64,000 nucleotides of DNA from Hyphomicrobiales bacterium. GTDB taxonomy: Bacteria; Pseudomonadota; Alphaproteobacteria; Rhizobiales; Beijerinckiaceae. The stretch covers positions 49,752 to 113,751 of the forward strand of contig JAGWTA010000007.1 of NCBI GenBank assembly GCA_028869185.1, in the 5' to 3' direction. Below, piece after piece: positions 36,774-46,244 of this stretch (position 1 is its first letter; every line of letters starts with the position of its first letter). A program made the position numbers and the translations under genes. The notes under the pieces were generated by a model that saw nothing but the letters and a program-made list of their open reading frames with translations, ran no database searches and was not told the DNA's origin.

Positions 36774-37822
36774 AGCGCGCCGCGAACGAGAATGCGCGGC
36801 GGCCCGGCCTCGACCGCGCCGACGATCGCAGTCTTGGCAAAGCCGGCCGCTTGCGTCGCCGCGATGATTTCCGTCGACGCATCGCGCGCGCAGGCGATCA
36901 ACAGGCCGCCGGAGGTCTGCGGGTCGCACAGAATTTGCCGCGCCCATTCCGGACAATCGGCGGGCAGCGTCGTCTGCGCCGCACAGCTCGTCCAGTTGCG
37001 CCCTGACGCGCCGGTCACGAATCCGGCTTTCGCCAAAGCCTTCGTTTCAGCGAGCAAGGGCGCGGCGGAGGCGTCGATCACGATGGTCGCTTGAGCGCCC
37101 TGCGCCATTTCCAGCGCATGACCGATCAGGCCGAAACCAGTGACGTCCGTCATGGCGCGCACGCGCTTGTCTTTCGCCAGCTGTGCGCCGATTGCGTTCA
37201 GTTGCGTTGTGGTTGCGATCATCTCGGCATAGGCCGCGCGCGACAGCGCGCCTTTCTTGAACGCGGCGGAATAGACGCCGACCCCGATGGGCTTGGTGAG
37301 GATCAGTACGTCGCCGGGTCGTGCGTCCATGTTGCGGCGGATGCTGGAGGGATGGGCCTGCCCGACGACAGCGAGGCCATAAATCGGCTCGGCGCTGTCG
37401 ATGGAATGGCCGCCCGCGATCGGCACGCCTGCAAAAGCGCAAGCGTCGGCGCCCCCCGCCAGTATTTGCCGCACGATCTCGATCGGAATCTTGTCGACCG
37501 GCATGCCGAGAATGGCGAGCGCGAAAAGTGGCGTCCCGCCCATTGCGAAAATGTCCGACAGCGCATTGGTCGCCGCGATCCGTCCGAAATCTCGGGGATC
37601 GTCGACGATGGGCATGAAAAAGTCGGTTGTGGCGATAAGGCAGGTTTCGTCGTTCAGCTTCCACACAGCGGCGTCGTCGCTCGTTTCAGCGCCGACGAGG
37701 AGATTGGCGAAAGGCTGGCGCGCGGCGCCAGCCAACAATTGTTGCAAAACCGATGGCGCGAGTTTGCAGCCGCAGCCGCCGCCGTGAGCGAGCGCGGTGA
37801 GGCGAAAGGGCGCGTCGGTCAA
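36770..37822 (-). CDS. selD: Selenide, water dikinase (selenophosphate synthetase)
   Basis: A 350-residue enzyme that makes selenophosphate from selenide and ATP, the selenium donor for SelA. With the TTG start at 37822 the motif HGGGCGCKL places the catalytic residues at C17 and K20, exactly as in the E. coli enzyme. [20 protein letters not shown] and [17 protein letters not shown] are the other family blocks. The catalytic residue is Cys, not Sec. The TTG overlaps the stop of the upstream transglutaminase-like gene by 4 bases (TTGA). The ATG at 37876 would add 18 residues. Confidence 0.93.
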   Translation of the reverse strand: MTDAPFRLTALAHGGGCGCKLAPSVLQQLLAGAARQPFANLLVGAETSDDAAVWKLNDETCLIATTDFFMPIVDDPRDFGRIAATNALSDIFAMGGTPLFALAILGMPVDKIPIEIVRQILAGGADACAFAGVPIAGGHSIDSAEPIYGLAVVGQAHPSSIRRNMDARPGDVLILTKPIGVGVYSAAFKKGALSRAAYAEMIATTTQLNAIGAQLAKDKRVRAMTDVTGFGLIGHALEMAQGAQATIVIDASAAPLLAETKALAKAGFVTGASGRNWTSCAAQTTLPADCPEWARQILCDPQTSGGLLIACARDASTEIIAATQAAGFAKTAIVGAVEAGPPRILVRGAL

Positions 37823-38889
37823 ATCGCTATTTCCTTCGTCTTGATCCCGTAGCGGAAGCTGTCGGGATCGAGGCAATCGAGCCGCACGCCGGCGACCTCG
37901 GCCTGTGGATACATCAAGAAGTCGATCTGGGGCTGCGCGGCGCCGGCCAACACGACATCATGAGCGTCGTTATATGCGATCCAGTTGCCTTCCGAGGCGC
38001 CGAACAGCGCATGTCGCGCCGCCACCGCTTTGGGATCGCCAAGAGCCACAGGACCGGGCTCCTCAAGAACGACCTTGCGCACGTCGGCCGGATCGACAGC
38101 GACCCAGCCGCGCCCCTCAAGGTGGACTTCGGCGCGGCAATGCTGCGCTTTCGTGATCGTCTCGGAATTGGCGCCGAGACTCTTGTAGCCGAACCGGGAC
38201 GGCGCGACGCGAATCCCATAGAGGTCGCGCGCAGGAAGGCCGGAGGCGCGCGCAAGGCCGACATAGAGCGCGTTGATGTCAGCGCATTTGCCGCCGAGAT
38301 CGCCCGACTTCAGCATGGCGACGATATCGCCGACGCCGCAACCCCGGGTCGAGGCGCGGCGCCAGGTGTTTTCCACGACCCACTCGTAGAGCGCGCGCGC
38401 CTTGGCCTCGTCGCTTTTCGCGGCTCCGATGATCTTGTCTGCGGTTTCGCGAACAATTCCGTCGGTCGGAATGAGGCGCGTCGGCGCCAGCCACGCCCGC
38501 TTCTGATCGTTGGAGAGATTTTCAGCAGCGTCGCCGGAGCGGTCGCGCGTCATCGCCTCGCTCGTCGCTTCGACGAATGGCGCGCCTTCGTCGCCGCGCC
38601 AGACGAGGTGGAGGGCGCGGGCGCCATTGCGCGGATCCGTTTCTATCGCGGCGGTGGAAGCGTTGCTCGTCCAGCGGGTGTCGAGCGGCTTCATCCAGGC
38701 ATCGCGGGCGAGCGAGGGCGTGGGGATCCACGCCTGCGCAGCTTTGCCCTCAGGCAGATCGAGTCGCGTCGTCATGGCGAAACGCCGCCAGGCGCCTTGT
38801 TGCGGCGCAAAAACTTCTGCGCGCAAGCGGCTGGCGAAGGCGGCGGAACCGAGCGCTGCGGCATGCAAAAAGAATCGGCGCGTCAACAT
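37819..38889 (-). CDS. Exported transglutaminase-like domain protein
   Basis: A 356-residue protein. The N-terminus [18 protein letters not shown] is a twin-arginine-like signal. The C-terminal half is a transglutaminase core: the nucleophile is in [20 protein letters not shown], the His in [16 protein letters not shown] and the Asp in DPADVRK. The function is unknown; most bacterial members are peptidases or amidases. It is directly upstream of selD with overlapping stop and start, so it shares its mRNA. ATG at 38889 is preceded by GGAG; the longer frame runs into the fdoG promoter region. Confidence 0.83.
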   Translation of the reverse strand: MLTRRFFLHAAALGSAAFASRLRAEVFAPQQGAWRRFAMTTRLDLPEGKAAQAWIPTPSLARDAWMKPLDTRWTSNASTAAIETDPRNGARALHLVWRGDEGAPFVEATSEAMTRDRSGDAAENLSNDQKRAWLAPTRLIPTDGIVRETADKIIGAAKSDEAKARALYEWVVENTWRRASTRGCGVGDIVAMLKSGDLGGKCADINALYVGLARASGLPARDLYGIRVAPSRFGYKSLGANSETITKAQHCRAEVHLEGRGWVAVDPADVRKVVLEEPGPVALGDPKAVAARHALFGASEGNWIAYNDAHDVVLAGAAQPQIDFLMYPQAEVAGVRLDCLDPDSFRYGIKTKEIAI

Positions 38890-39077
38890 GAGCGACTCCG
38901 TTGAGGATGGTTTGGGGGGACTGGGCCATGCGAAAGAATGCGCGAGCGTTGGCTCAAACGCAGTACTGCGACAGGTTCCAGAGGCGTCGTTGCGCCCCGC
39001 CACGCGGGAGCGATGTTCAAACGCATTCAGGCACTATGGCGGGTTTCACAAAACCGTCAACGGGTCGCCTTTTTGCG

Positions 39078-39106
39078 TTGACGATTCGAACTCGCAGGCC
39101 TAGCAT
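39078..39106 (+). promoter_or_regulatory. Candidate promoter of the formate dehydrogenase operon
   Basis: TTGACG (39078-39083) and TAGCAT (39101-39106) are separated by 17 bases, placing the start of transcription about 45 bases before the fdoG ATG. Only a match to the general sigma-70 pattern is claimed. Confidence 0.45.
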
Positions 39107-39159
39107 TTCTCTCAAGAGCGGTATTGCGCGCAAACCGCCCTATCGGGAGAGGATAGCCG

Positions 39160-42100
39160 ATGAACCAACAATTTTCGCGGCGCCAGTTTCTTGGCGCAGC
39201 GGGAATCGGAACGGCTGGCACAGCTCTGGGAGCGTTGGGTTTTGGCGATGCGGAAGTTGCGCTCGCCCAAGCCGTTCGTCCCTACAGGCTGGCCAGTACG
39301 ACAGAGACCCGCAACACCTGCACCTATTGCTCCGTCGCCTGCGGCATTCTGATCTTCTCGAAAGGCGATGTGCATAAGGGCGACAAGGCGGACATCCTTC
39401 ACATCGAGGGCGACGCCGACCATCCGACCAATCGCGGCACGCTTTGCCCCAAAGGCTCGGGCCTGCTGGGCTTTGTGAAGTCGCCGAACCGCCTCGTCGA
39501 GCCACGCATCCGCAAACCGGGTTCGGACAAGTTCGAGCCGGTTTCCTGGGAAGTTGCGCTCGACCGCGTCGCACGCCTTCTGAAGGACGACCGCGACAAG
39601 AATTTTCTGGCGACCAACAAGGACGGCGTGACCGTCAATCGCTGGACGTCGACGGCTTTCCTTGCGGCTTCGGCCACGAGCAACGAAACCGCTACAGTGA
39701 CCTACAAGGTCGTCCGCAGCATGGGAGCATTGGTATTCGATAATCAGGCGCGCGTCTGACACGGCCCCACGGTGTCCAGTTTGGGCCCAACTTTTGGCCG
39801 TGGCGCGATGACCAACGCCTGGACGGATATCAAGAATACTGACCTTGTCGTCATCATGGGCGGCAATGCGGCGGAAGCGCATCCTTGCGGCTTCAAATGG
39901 GTTACGGAGGCCAAGGCTACCCGTGGGGCGAAGCTTGTCGTCGTCGATCCGCGCTTTACGCGCTCGGCGGCGGTGGCCGATTATTACGCGCCCATCCGCC
40001 AAGGCACCGACATCGCCTTCCTGTTCGGCGTCATCAACTACTGCATGCAGAACAACAAGGTGCAGTGGGAGTATCTCAAGTCGTTCACCAACGCCGCGTT
40101 CCTTGTGAATGACGGCTTTGGCTGGGCCGATGGCCTGTTCACCGGCTATGACGAGACCAAGCGCGATTACGACCGCTCGACCTGGTCATACCAGATCGGA
40201 CCGGACGGCTATGCGCTTGTGGACGAAACGCTGCAAAATCCGCGTTGCGTCTGGAATTTGCTGAAAGAGCATGTCGCCAAATACACGCCCGAAATGGTCG
40301 AGCGGATTTGCGGCACGCCGAAAGACAAATTCCTCAAGATCGCGGCGATGATAGCCGAGACGTCTTCGCCGACAAAGGCGATGACGTCGATGTATGCGCT
40401 CGGTTGGACGCAACATTCCAAAGGCTCGCAGAATATCCGCACGATGGCGATGCTGCAGCTCATTCTGGGCAATATCGGCATTCGCGGCGGCGGCATGAAT
40501 GCGCTGCGTGGCCACTCGAATATCCAGGGCCTGACCGATCTCGGACTGATGTCCAATCTGATCCCAGGCTATCTGAATATTCCCAAGGAGACGGAAGCGA
40601 CATTCGACGCCTATATGTCGACGCGCGCCTACAAGCCGTTGCGTCCCAATCAGATCAGCTACTGGCAGAACTACAAGAAGTTCTTCGTCAGTTTCATGAA
40701 GTCGATGTGGGGCGATGCGGCGACCGCCGAGAACAATTGGGCCTATGATTACCTGCCCAAGCTCGACGTGCCCGACTATGATGTCCTGCGTGCGTTCGAC
40801 ATGGCCTTCAACGGCAAGATGAATGGCTATGTCATGCAGGGCTTCAATCCGCTGCAGGCTTTCCCCAACAAGGCGAAGCTTGCGGCAGGGCTCTCGAAGC
40901 TGAAGTTCCTGGTGGTGATCGATCCGCTTGAAACGGAGACGGCGCGGTTCTGGGAAAACCATGGCCCGCACAATCCGGCCGATACCAAGGCGATCCAAAC
41001 GGAAGTGATCCAGCTGCCGTCGACCTGCTTTGCGGAGGACGAGGGTTCGCTGGTCAATTCCGGCCGCTGGCTGCAATGGCACTGGGCCGCCGCCGCGCCT
41101 CCGGGCAAGGCCATGAGCGACATCTGGATCATGGCGCAACTGCACAAGCGGCTGAAGGCGCTTTACGAGAAGGAGGGCGGCGCGCTGCCCGATCCGATCG
41201 TTAAGCTGAAATGGCCTTACGCCAATCCGGACGATCCGACGCCGGACGAAATTGCACGCGAAATGAACGGTTACACGCTCAGCGCGCAATACGACCCGAA
41301 GGACGCGACCAAGATGACGCTCGACAAGGGCAAGCAATTGCCCGGGTTCGCGGCGTTAAAAGACGATGGTTCGACGGCGTGTTTCTGCTGGATCTACTCT
41401 GGCTGTTACACCGAGGCGGGCAATATGATGGCCCGTCGCGACAACACGGATAAGGACAATGTCGGCCTGTTCCCGAACTGGTCGTATTCCTGGCCGGCCA
41501 ATCGGCGCATCCTCTACAATCGCGCTTCGGCGGATTTGAACGGCAAGTCGTGGGATGCCTCGCGCAAGCTCATCGAATGGGATGGCGCGAAATGGTCCGG
41601 TTATGACGTTCCCGACATGCTGCCGACGGCAAAGCCGCAGGATGTCGGGCCGTTCATCATGAACGCCGAGGGAACCTCGCGCCTGTTCACGCTCGGGATG
41701 ATGCGGGAAGGTCCATTCCCCTCGCATTACGAACCGTTCGAATCGCCTGTCGCAAACGTGATTGCGCCCAAGATTCGCGGCAATCCGGTCGCGCGCGTGT
41801 TCCCGAACGATCTCGCGCAAATGGCCAATACGGGCGATGCCGAATATCCTTATGCGGCGACGACCTACCGGCTGACGGAGCATTTCCATTACTGGACGAA
41901 GAACGTTTATCAGAACGCCGTCGCCCAGCCGGAATTCTTCGTCGAGATTTCGGAGCAGCTCGCCAAGGAAAAAGGCGTGCAGCATGGCGGTTGGGTGCGC
42001 GTCTGGTCGAAGCGCGGAAGCGTCAACGCCAAGGCGGTCGTGACGAAGCGGATCAAACCGCTGGTTTGCGACGGCAAGGCGATCCACGTGGTCGGCATTC

Positions 42101-42246
42101 CGATCCACTGGGGCTTCGTCGGCCTGACAAAACCGGGCTACCCTGCCAATACGCTCACGCCTTTCGTCGGCGACGCCAATACGCAAACGCCCGAGTTCAA
42201 GGCCTTTCTCGTCAATATCGAGGCGATCGCCGCGCCAACAGCGTGA
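39160..42246 (+). CDS. fdoG: Formate dehydrogenase-N/O alpha subunit, selenoprotein (Sec at codon 200)
   Basis: A 1028-residue molybdopterin enzyme that oxidises formate in the periplasm and passes electrons to quinone. A Tat signal is present (SRRQFLGAAG, R7-R8). The 4Fe-4S site is C54-x2-C57-x3-C61-x34-C96. The frame 39160-39759 ends in TGA and the frame from 39772 continues in the same phase. The join reads QARV-Sec-HGPTV, the sequence around Sec196 of E. coli FdnG. Then SLGPTFGRGAMTNAW and the family pattern continue unbroken to the C-terminus. It is therefore one gene, read through with selenocysteine. fdoH and fdoI follow. Confidence 0.95.
39757..39802 (+). promoter_or_regulatory. SECIS element of fdoG
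   Basis: Counting the U of UGA as 1: CACGGCC (4-10) pairs with GGCCGTG (40-46). The upper hairpin pairs G15-C32 and G16-C31, bulges U17, pairs G18-C30, U19-G29, C20-G28 and C21-G27, and has loop AGUUU with G23 and U24. U17, G23 and U24 are the bases known to be recognised by E. coli SelB in the fdhF element. Confidence 0.85.
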
Positions 42247-42276
42247 CGGTCGTCCGCCTTTCGTCAGGAAGAAGCC

Positions 42277-43215
42277 ATGTTTCCTCCACTGCCTAATCCG
42301 CCGACGCAAACGACGGCGCCGAAATTCGGTCCCGCCGACCTCATGCGACGTTCCGCCTCCACGGTGACGCCGCCGGCGCAGCGCCAGACCGAAGTCGCAA
42401 AGCTGATCGATATTTCGAAATGCATTGGCTGCAAGGCCTGTCAGGTCGCTTGCAACGAATGGAACGAATTGACGCCGCCAATCGGCGATAATTTCGGCGT
42501 TTATCAAAATCCGTCTGATCTTTTGCCCGATCAGTGGACTTTGATGCGCTTCACGGAATGGGACAATCCGCAGACCGGCAATCTCGAGTGGCTCATTCGC
42601 AAGGATGGCTGCATGCATTGCGAGGATCCGGGCTGTCTGAAGGCCTGTCCTGCGCCGGGCGCCATTGTGCAATATACGAATGGAATCGTCGATTTCATTT
42701 CGGAAAATTGCATCGGATGCGGTTATTGCGTGAAGGGTTGCCCGTTCAACATTCCGCGCATTTCGAAGACGACGCATAAGGCGAAGAAATGCACCTTGTG
42801 TTCCGATCGCGTCGCGGTCGGGCAAGGGCCGGCCTGCGCGAAAGCCTGCCCGACGCAGGCGATCGTGTTCGGCACGAAGGACGATATGAAAAAATGGGCA
42901 AGCGGGCGCGTCGACGACCTGAAGTCGCGCGGTTTCGCGAACGCCGGTCTTTATGATCCGGCGGGCGTCGGCGGAACGCATGTCATGTATGTTCTGCCGC
43001 ATGCCGACCAGCCCCAGCTCTACGCCAATCTGCCGGCCGATCCCAAGATCGATCCGCTGGTCGGCGTGTGGAAGGGCAAGGGCAAAGTCGCCGGCCTCGG
43101 CGCGATGGCGCTGGCTGTTCTTGCGGGCGTTCTGCACTACCTCAAGAACGGGCCGGAAGTTGCAACAGAAGAGGACGAGCGCAAAGCTAAAAGCCTCGTC
43201 GATGGAGCCGTGTGA
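42277..43215 (+). CDS. fdoH: Formate dehydrogenase beta subunit (iron-sulfur)
   Basis: A 312-residue electron-transfer subunit with four 4Fe-4S cysteine groups: [35 protein letters not shown] and [11 protein letters not shown]...CAKAC. A single membrane helix near the C-terminus ([16 protein letters not shown]) anchors it next to the cytochrome subunit. It carries electrons from the alpha subunit to haem b. ATG at 42277 follows AGGAAG, 30 bases after fdoG. Confidence 0.95.
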   Translation: MFPPLPNPPTQTTAPKFGPADLMRRSASTVTPPAQRQTEVAKLIDISKCIGCKACQVACNEWNELTPPIGDNFGVYQNPSDLLPDQWTLMRFTEWDNPQTGNLEWLIRKDGCMHCEDPGCLKACPAPGAIVQYTNGIVDFISENCIGCGYCVKGCPFNIPRISKTTHKAKKCTLCSDRVAVGQGPACAKACPTQAIVFGTKDDMKKWASGRVDDLKSRGFANAGLYDPAGVGGTHVMYVLPHADQPQLYANLPADPKIDPLVGVWKGKGKVAGLGAMALAVLAGVLHYLKNGPEVATEEDERKAKSLVDGAV

Positions 43216-43886
43216 TGTTGTCCCCGCAAATCCACGATTCATATCCCGTCGCTGTCGATCGCTACAGCGGTCTGACGCGTCTCAATCATTGGATCAACGC
43301 TTTCTTCTTCGTGGCGCTGGTTCTTTCGGGGCTCGCCTTCTACAGCCCCTACACATACTTCCTCTCCGGCCTGTTTGGCGGCGGGGCCAATGCGCGCATG
43401 CTGCATCCGTGGTTCGGCGTGATCGTGACGATAAGCTTCCTGTTCCTGTTTTTCCGCTTCGTCGGCGGCAATGGGTGGAAGCCGCGCGATACGGCCTGGA
43501 TGAAAAATCCAGGCGCAGTGCTTTCCGGCGACGAAGAGGCGCTGCCGGAAGCAGGCAAATACAACGCCGGACAAAAGATCGTCTTCTGGTCGATGACGAT
43601 GCTCATCATCATCATGATCGCGACCGGGCTCGTGATCTGGGACCAGTATTTCGCCGCATATACATCCATCGAAGTGAAACGCGCAGCCGTGCTGATCCAT
43701 TCGGTCGCTGCGACGGCTGCGATCATCGTGCTCATCATCCACATCTATGCTGCAATCTGGGTGTGGGGATCGATCGGCGCGATGACGAGCGGCCGCGTGA
43801 CAGGCGGTTGGGCTTGGCGTCATCACAGGAAGTGGCTGCGCGATCTGGTCGCCGGTCGCGTCGACGGCGACATGCCGAAGGCGTGA
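43215..43886 (+). CDS. fdoI: Formate dehydrogenase gamma subunit (cytochrome b556)
   Basis: A 223-residue integral membrane protein with four helices. Haem-ligand histidines are expected in LTRLNHWINAFFF and in the last helices (AVLIHSVAATAA and LIIHIYAAIW). It passes electrons to quinone. The ATG at 43215 overlaps the fdoH stop (TGATG); GTG at 43212 would give a 4-base overlap instead. A terminator follows. Confidence 0.92.
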   Translation: MLSPQIHDSYPVAVDRYSGLTRLNHWINAFFFVALVLSGLAFYSPYTYFLSGLFGGGANARMLHPWFGVIVTISFLFLFFRFVGGNGWKPRDTAWMKNPGAVLSGDEEALPEAGKYNAGQKIVFWSMTMLIIIMIATGLVIWDQYFAAYTSIEVKRAAVLIHSVAATAAIIVLIIHIYAAIWVWGSIGAMTSGRVTGGWAWRHHRKWLRDLVAGRVDGDMPKA

Positions 43887-43906
43887 CGTTTTTTTGCAGA
43901 ATTCTG

Positions 43907-43937
43907 GCGCGCGCCTATAATGGGCGCGCGCTTTTTT
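43907..43937 (+). terminator. Terminator after fdoI
   Basis: GCGCGCGCC and GGCGCGCGC form a perfect 9-bp stem around loop TATAATG, followed by six Ts. It separates the structural fdo genes from fdhE-selA-selB-selC, which need either read-through or their own promoter. Confidence 0.88.
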
Positions 43938-43971
43938 GTGCATTCCCCGTAGCCCGTGTGGTTCAAGCGCG

Positions 43972-44856
43972 ATGACCGATTTCGACTCTCTGAAACCCGA
44001 TCCTTCCATGATTGGCGACGTCGCTGATGCGCCGTTCGCCATTTTGCCCGAGCCGGAAGCGATGTTCCGCAAGCGCGCCGCGCGGTTGCGCGCTGGCGGC
44101 GACAACAATGCGCTGACGCCCTACATCCATTTTCTCGCCGCCTTGTGCGATGTGCAGGCCGATTGCGTCGCTGCGACCCCCCTCGCCGATGGGCCCTCGC
44201 AGAACAGCGCACGGCCGCTGAAGGGCGAACGCTGCGCGCCGGGCGACGACTTCGATCGCGTTGCACGCGATTTCTTCAAGCGCGCTGCGGAAATCCCCAT
44301 GCCGGAGCCGTCGAAAGCCGCGCTCGCCAATCTCGATGGTTTGCCGCTTGCTCCGCTCGTACGCGCGCTGGCTGAGGACGAAGACGCCGCGCATGGCATG
44401 GCCGAGCATATTTTCGTTGCTGCAGCGTTGCAGGTCTATCTGACGCGTCTTTCGGCGCGGCTCGATGTAACCAAACTCGAACCTGATGAGCCCGGCGTCT
44501 GTCCATCGTGCGGGGCGCATGCGGCTTCTTCTTTCGTGGCCGGATGGCGCGGCGCGCAAGGTCTGCGATTCTGTTCTTGCGCAATGTGCTCCACGTTGTG
44601 GCGTTATGTGCGCGTGCGCTGCGTCGCCTGCGGAACCACCAAAGGCATTTCCTATCGCGAGATCGATGGTGCTGGCGGCGCGGCGAAAGCCGAGTGCTGC
44701 GCCGAATGCGGCGCTTATACGAAAATCATCTATCAAAATATCGCGCCGGACGCAGAGCCAGCGGCCGACGATATTCTTTCGCTTGGTCTTGATGTGCTGG
44801 TGAGCGAAGAGGGCTGGCGCCGCGCCGGGTTCAATCCCTTCCTGATTGGCTATTGA
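43972..44856 (+). CDS. fdhE: Formate dehydrogenase accessory protein FdhE
   Basis: A 294-residue cytoplasmic protein needed for active respiratory formate dehydrogenases; it binds the catalytic subunit before export. The rubredoxin-like zinc motifs CPSC, CSCAMC, CVAC and CCAEC are intact in the C-terminal half (EPGVCPSCGAHA, RVRCVACGTT). ATG at 43972 lies 34 bases after the terminator T-run. Its stop overlaps a TTG in front of selA. Confidence 0.93.
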   Translation: MTDFDSLKPDPSMIGDVADAPFAILPEPEAMFRKRAARLRAGGDNNALTPYIHFLAALCDVQADCVAATPLADGPSQNSARPLKGERCAPGDDFDRVARDFFKRAAEIPMPEPSKAALANLDGLPLAPLVRALAEDEDAAHGMAEHIFVAAALQVYLTRLSARLDVTKLEPDEPGVCPSCGAHAASSFVAGWRGAQGLRFCSCAMCSTLWRYVRVRCVACGTTKGISYREIDGAGGAAKAECCAECGAYTKIIYQNIAPDAEPAADDILSLGLDVLVSEEGWRRAGFNPFLIGY

Positions 44857-44861
44857 CTCCG

Positions 44862-46244
44862 ATGGCGGCCGGTCTGCGTTCGCTCCCCTCTGTCGGCGAA
44901 TTGCTCAATCGCCCCGAATGCGCGGCTGCAGTGGCGCAATATGGCCATGATCTGACCGTTGCGGCGTTGCGGTCGACGCTTACGGACGCACGCGCTGCGA
45001 TGCTTGAAAACGCCCGCGCTCCAGATGCGATGGCGTTGGCCGCCGCCGCGCTTGCACGCTTGCTACGAGACGCCCAGCCGCTCGTCAAACCGGTGTTCAA
45101 TCTCACCGGCGTCGTTATTCACACCAACCTTGGTCGCGCGCTTTTGGCCGAGGAGGCGATTGCGGCGGCCGCTACAGCGATGCGCGAAGCCATGGCGCTG
45201 GAATTCGATCTGGGACAAGGCAAAAGAGGCGAGCGCGACGGTCTTTTGCGCAAACTTTTGTGCGAACTGACTGGCGCGGAAGACGCGACAATCGTCAACA
45301 ATAACGCTGCTGCTGTTCTGCTGACGCTCAACACAATCGCCAAAGGACGCGAAGTCGTCGTCTCGCGTGGAGAGCTCATCGAAATCGGCGGCGCATTCCG
45401 TATGCCCGACGTCATGCAGCGCGCGGGCGCCAGATTGCGCGAAGTCGGCACGACAAACCGCACGCACGCGCGCGATTATTCGGAAGCAATCACGCAGCGC
45501 ACGGCGGCGTTGATGAAAGTTCATCCATCGAATTACCGTGTCCAGGGCTTCTCCAGTGAAGTCGCCGGCGCGGACGTTGCTTCGATTGCCCATGCCGCCG
45601 GCCTGCCATTCGTCAATGATCTGGGATCCGGCGTGCTGATCGACCTTTCTGGCTATGGGCTCGCGCGCGAACAGACCGTTGCCGAAGCGGTCGCAGAAGG
45701 CGCCGATCTCGTGACTTTTTCCGGCGACAAGCTGCTCGGCGGCGCGCAGGCCGGGTTCATCGTGGGCAAACGCGCGCTCATCGCCCAAATCAACAAAAAC
45801 CCTCTGAAGCGCGTCTTGCGCGTCGATAAAATCCGACTCGCCGCGACCGAAGCGACGCTGCGTCTCTATCGCGATCCCACGCGGCTTGCGCAGAAGCTCC
45901 CGACGCTGCGGCATCTCTCGCGCAAGCGCGCAGAGATCGCCGCTATGGGACAAACGTTGCTTCCCGCGGCACGCGCGGCCTTCACGGATTACGCGGTCGA
46001 TGTGGTGGATTGCGAAAGCCAGATAGGGTCAGGCGCAATGCCCTTGCATGGGCTGCCTTCGGCCGCGCTCGCATTCCGCGCCAAATCGCAAGCCGCCGTG
46101 AAGAGCTTGGCGCAGCGCCTGCGCGCTGAGCCAAAGCCGATTGTGGGGCGGATCGAGAATGGCGCGCTGCTTTTGGATTTGCGGTGTCTGGACGACAGCG
46201 CAGAGCTGGCCACAGCATTTGCACGATTTGGCAAGCCGGCATGA
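44862..46244 (+). CDS. selA: L-seryl-tRNA(Sec) selenium transferase
   Basis: A 460-residue PLP enzyme that converts Ser-tRNA(Sec) to Sec-tRNA(Sec) with selenophosphate. It has the conserved NLTGVVIHTNLGRALL, VNNNAAAVLL, VGTTNRTHARDY and the PLP lysine in TFSGDKLLGGAQAG. ATG at 44862 is chosen; a TTG at 44853 overlapping the fdhE stop (TTGA) is possible, as for selD. The end overlaps selB by 4 bases. Confidence 0.95.
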   Translation: MAAGLRSLPSVGELLNRPECAAAVAQYGHDLTVAALRSTLTDARAAMLENARAPDAMALAAAALARLLRDAQPLVKPVFNLTGVVIHTNLGRALLAEEAIAAAATAMREAMALEFDLGQGKRGERDGLLRKLLCELTGAEDATIVNNNAAAVLLTLNTIAKGREVVVSRGELIEIGGAFRMPDVMQRAGARLREVGTTNRTHARDYSEAITQRTAALMKVHPSNYRVQGFSSEVAGADVASIAHAAGLPFVNDLGSGVLIDLSGYGLAREQTVAEAVAEGADLVTFSGDKLLGGAQAGFIVGKRALIAQINKNPLKRVLRVDKIRLAATEATLRLYRDPTRLAQKLPTLRHLSRKRAEIAAMGQTLLPAARAAFTDYAVDVVDCESQIGSGAMPLHGLPSAALAFRAKSQAAVKSLAQRLRAEPKPIVGRIENGALLLDLRCLDDSAELATAFARFGKPA

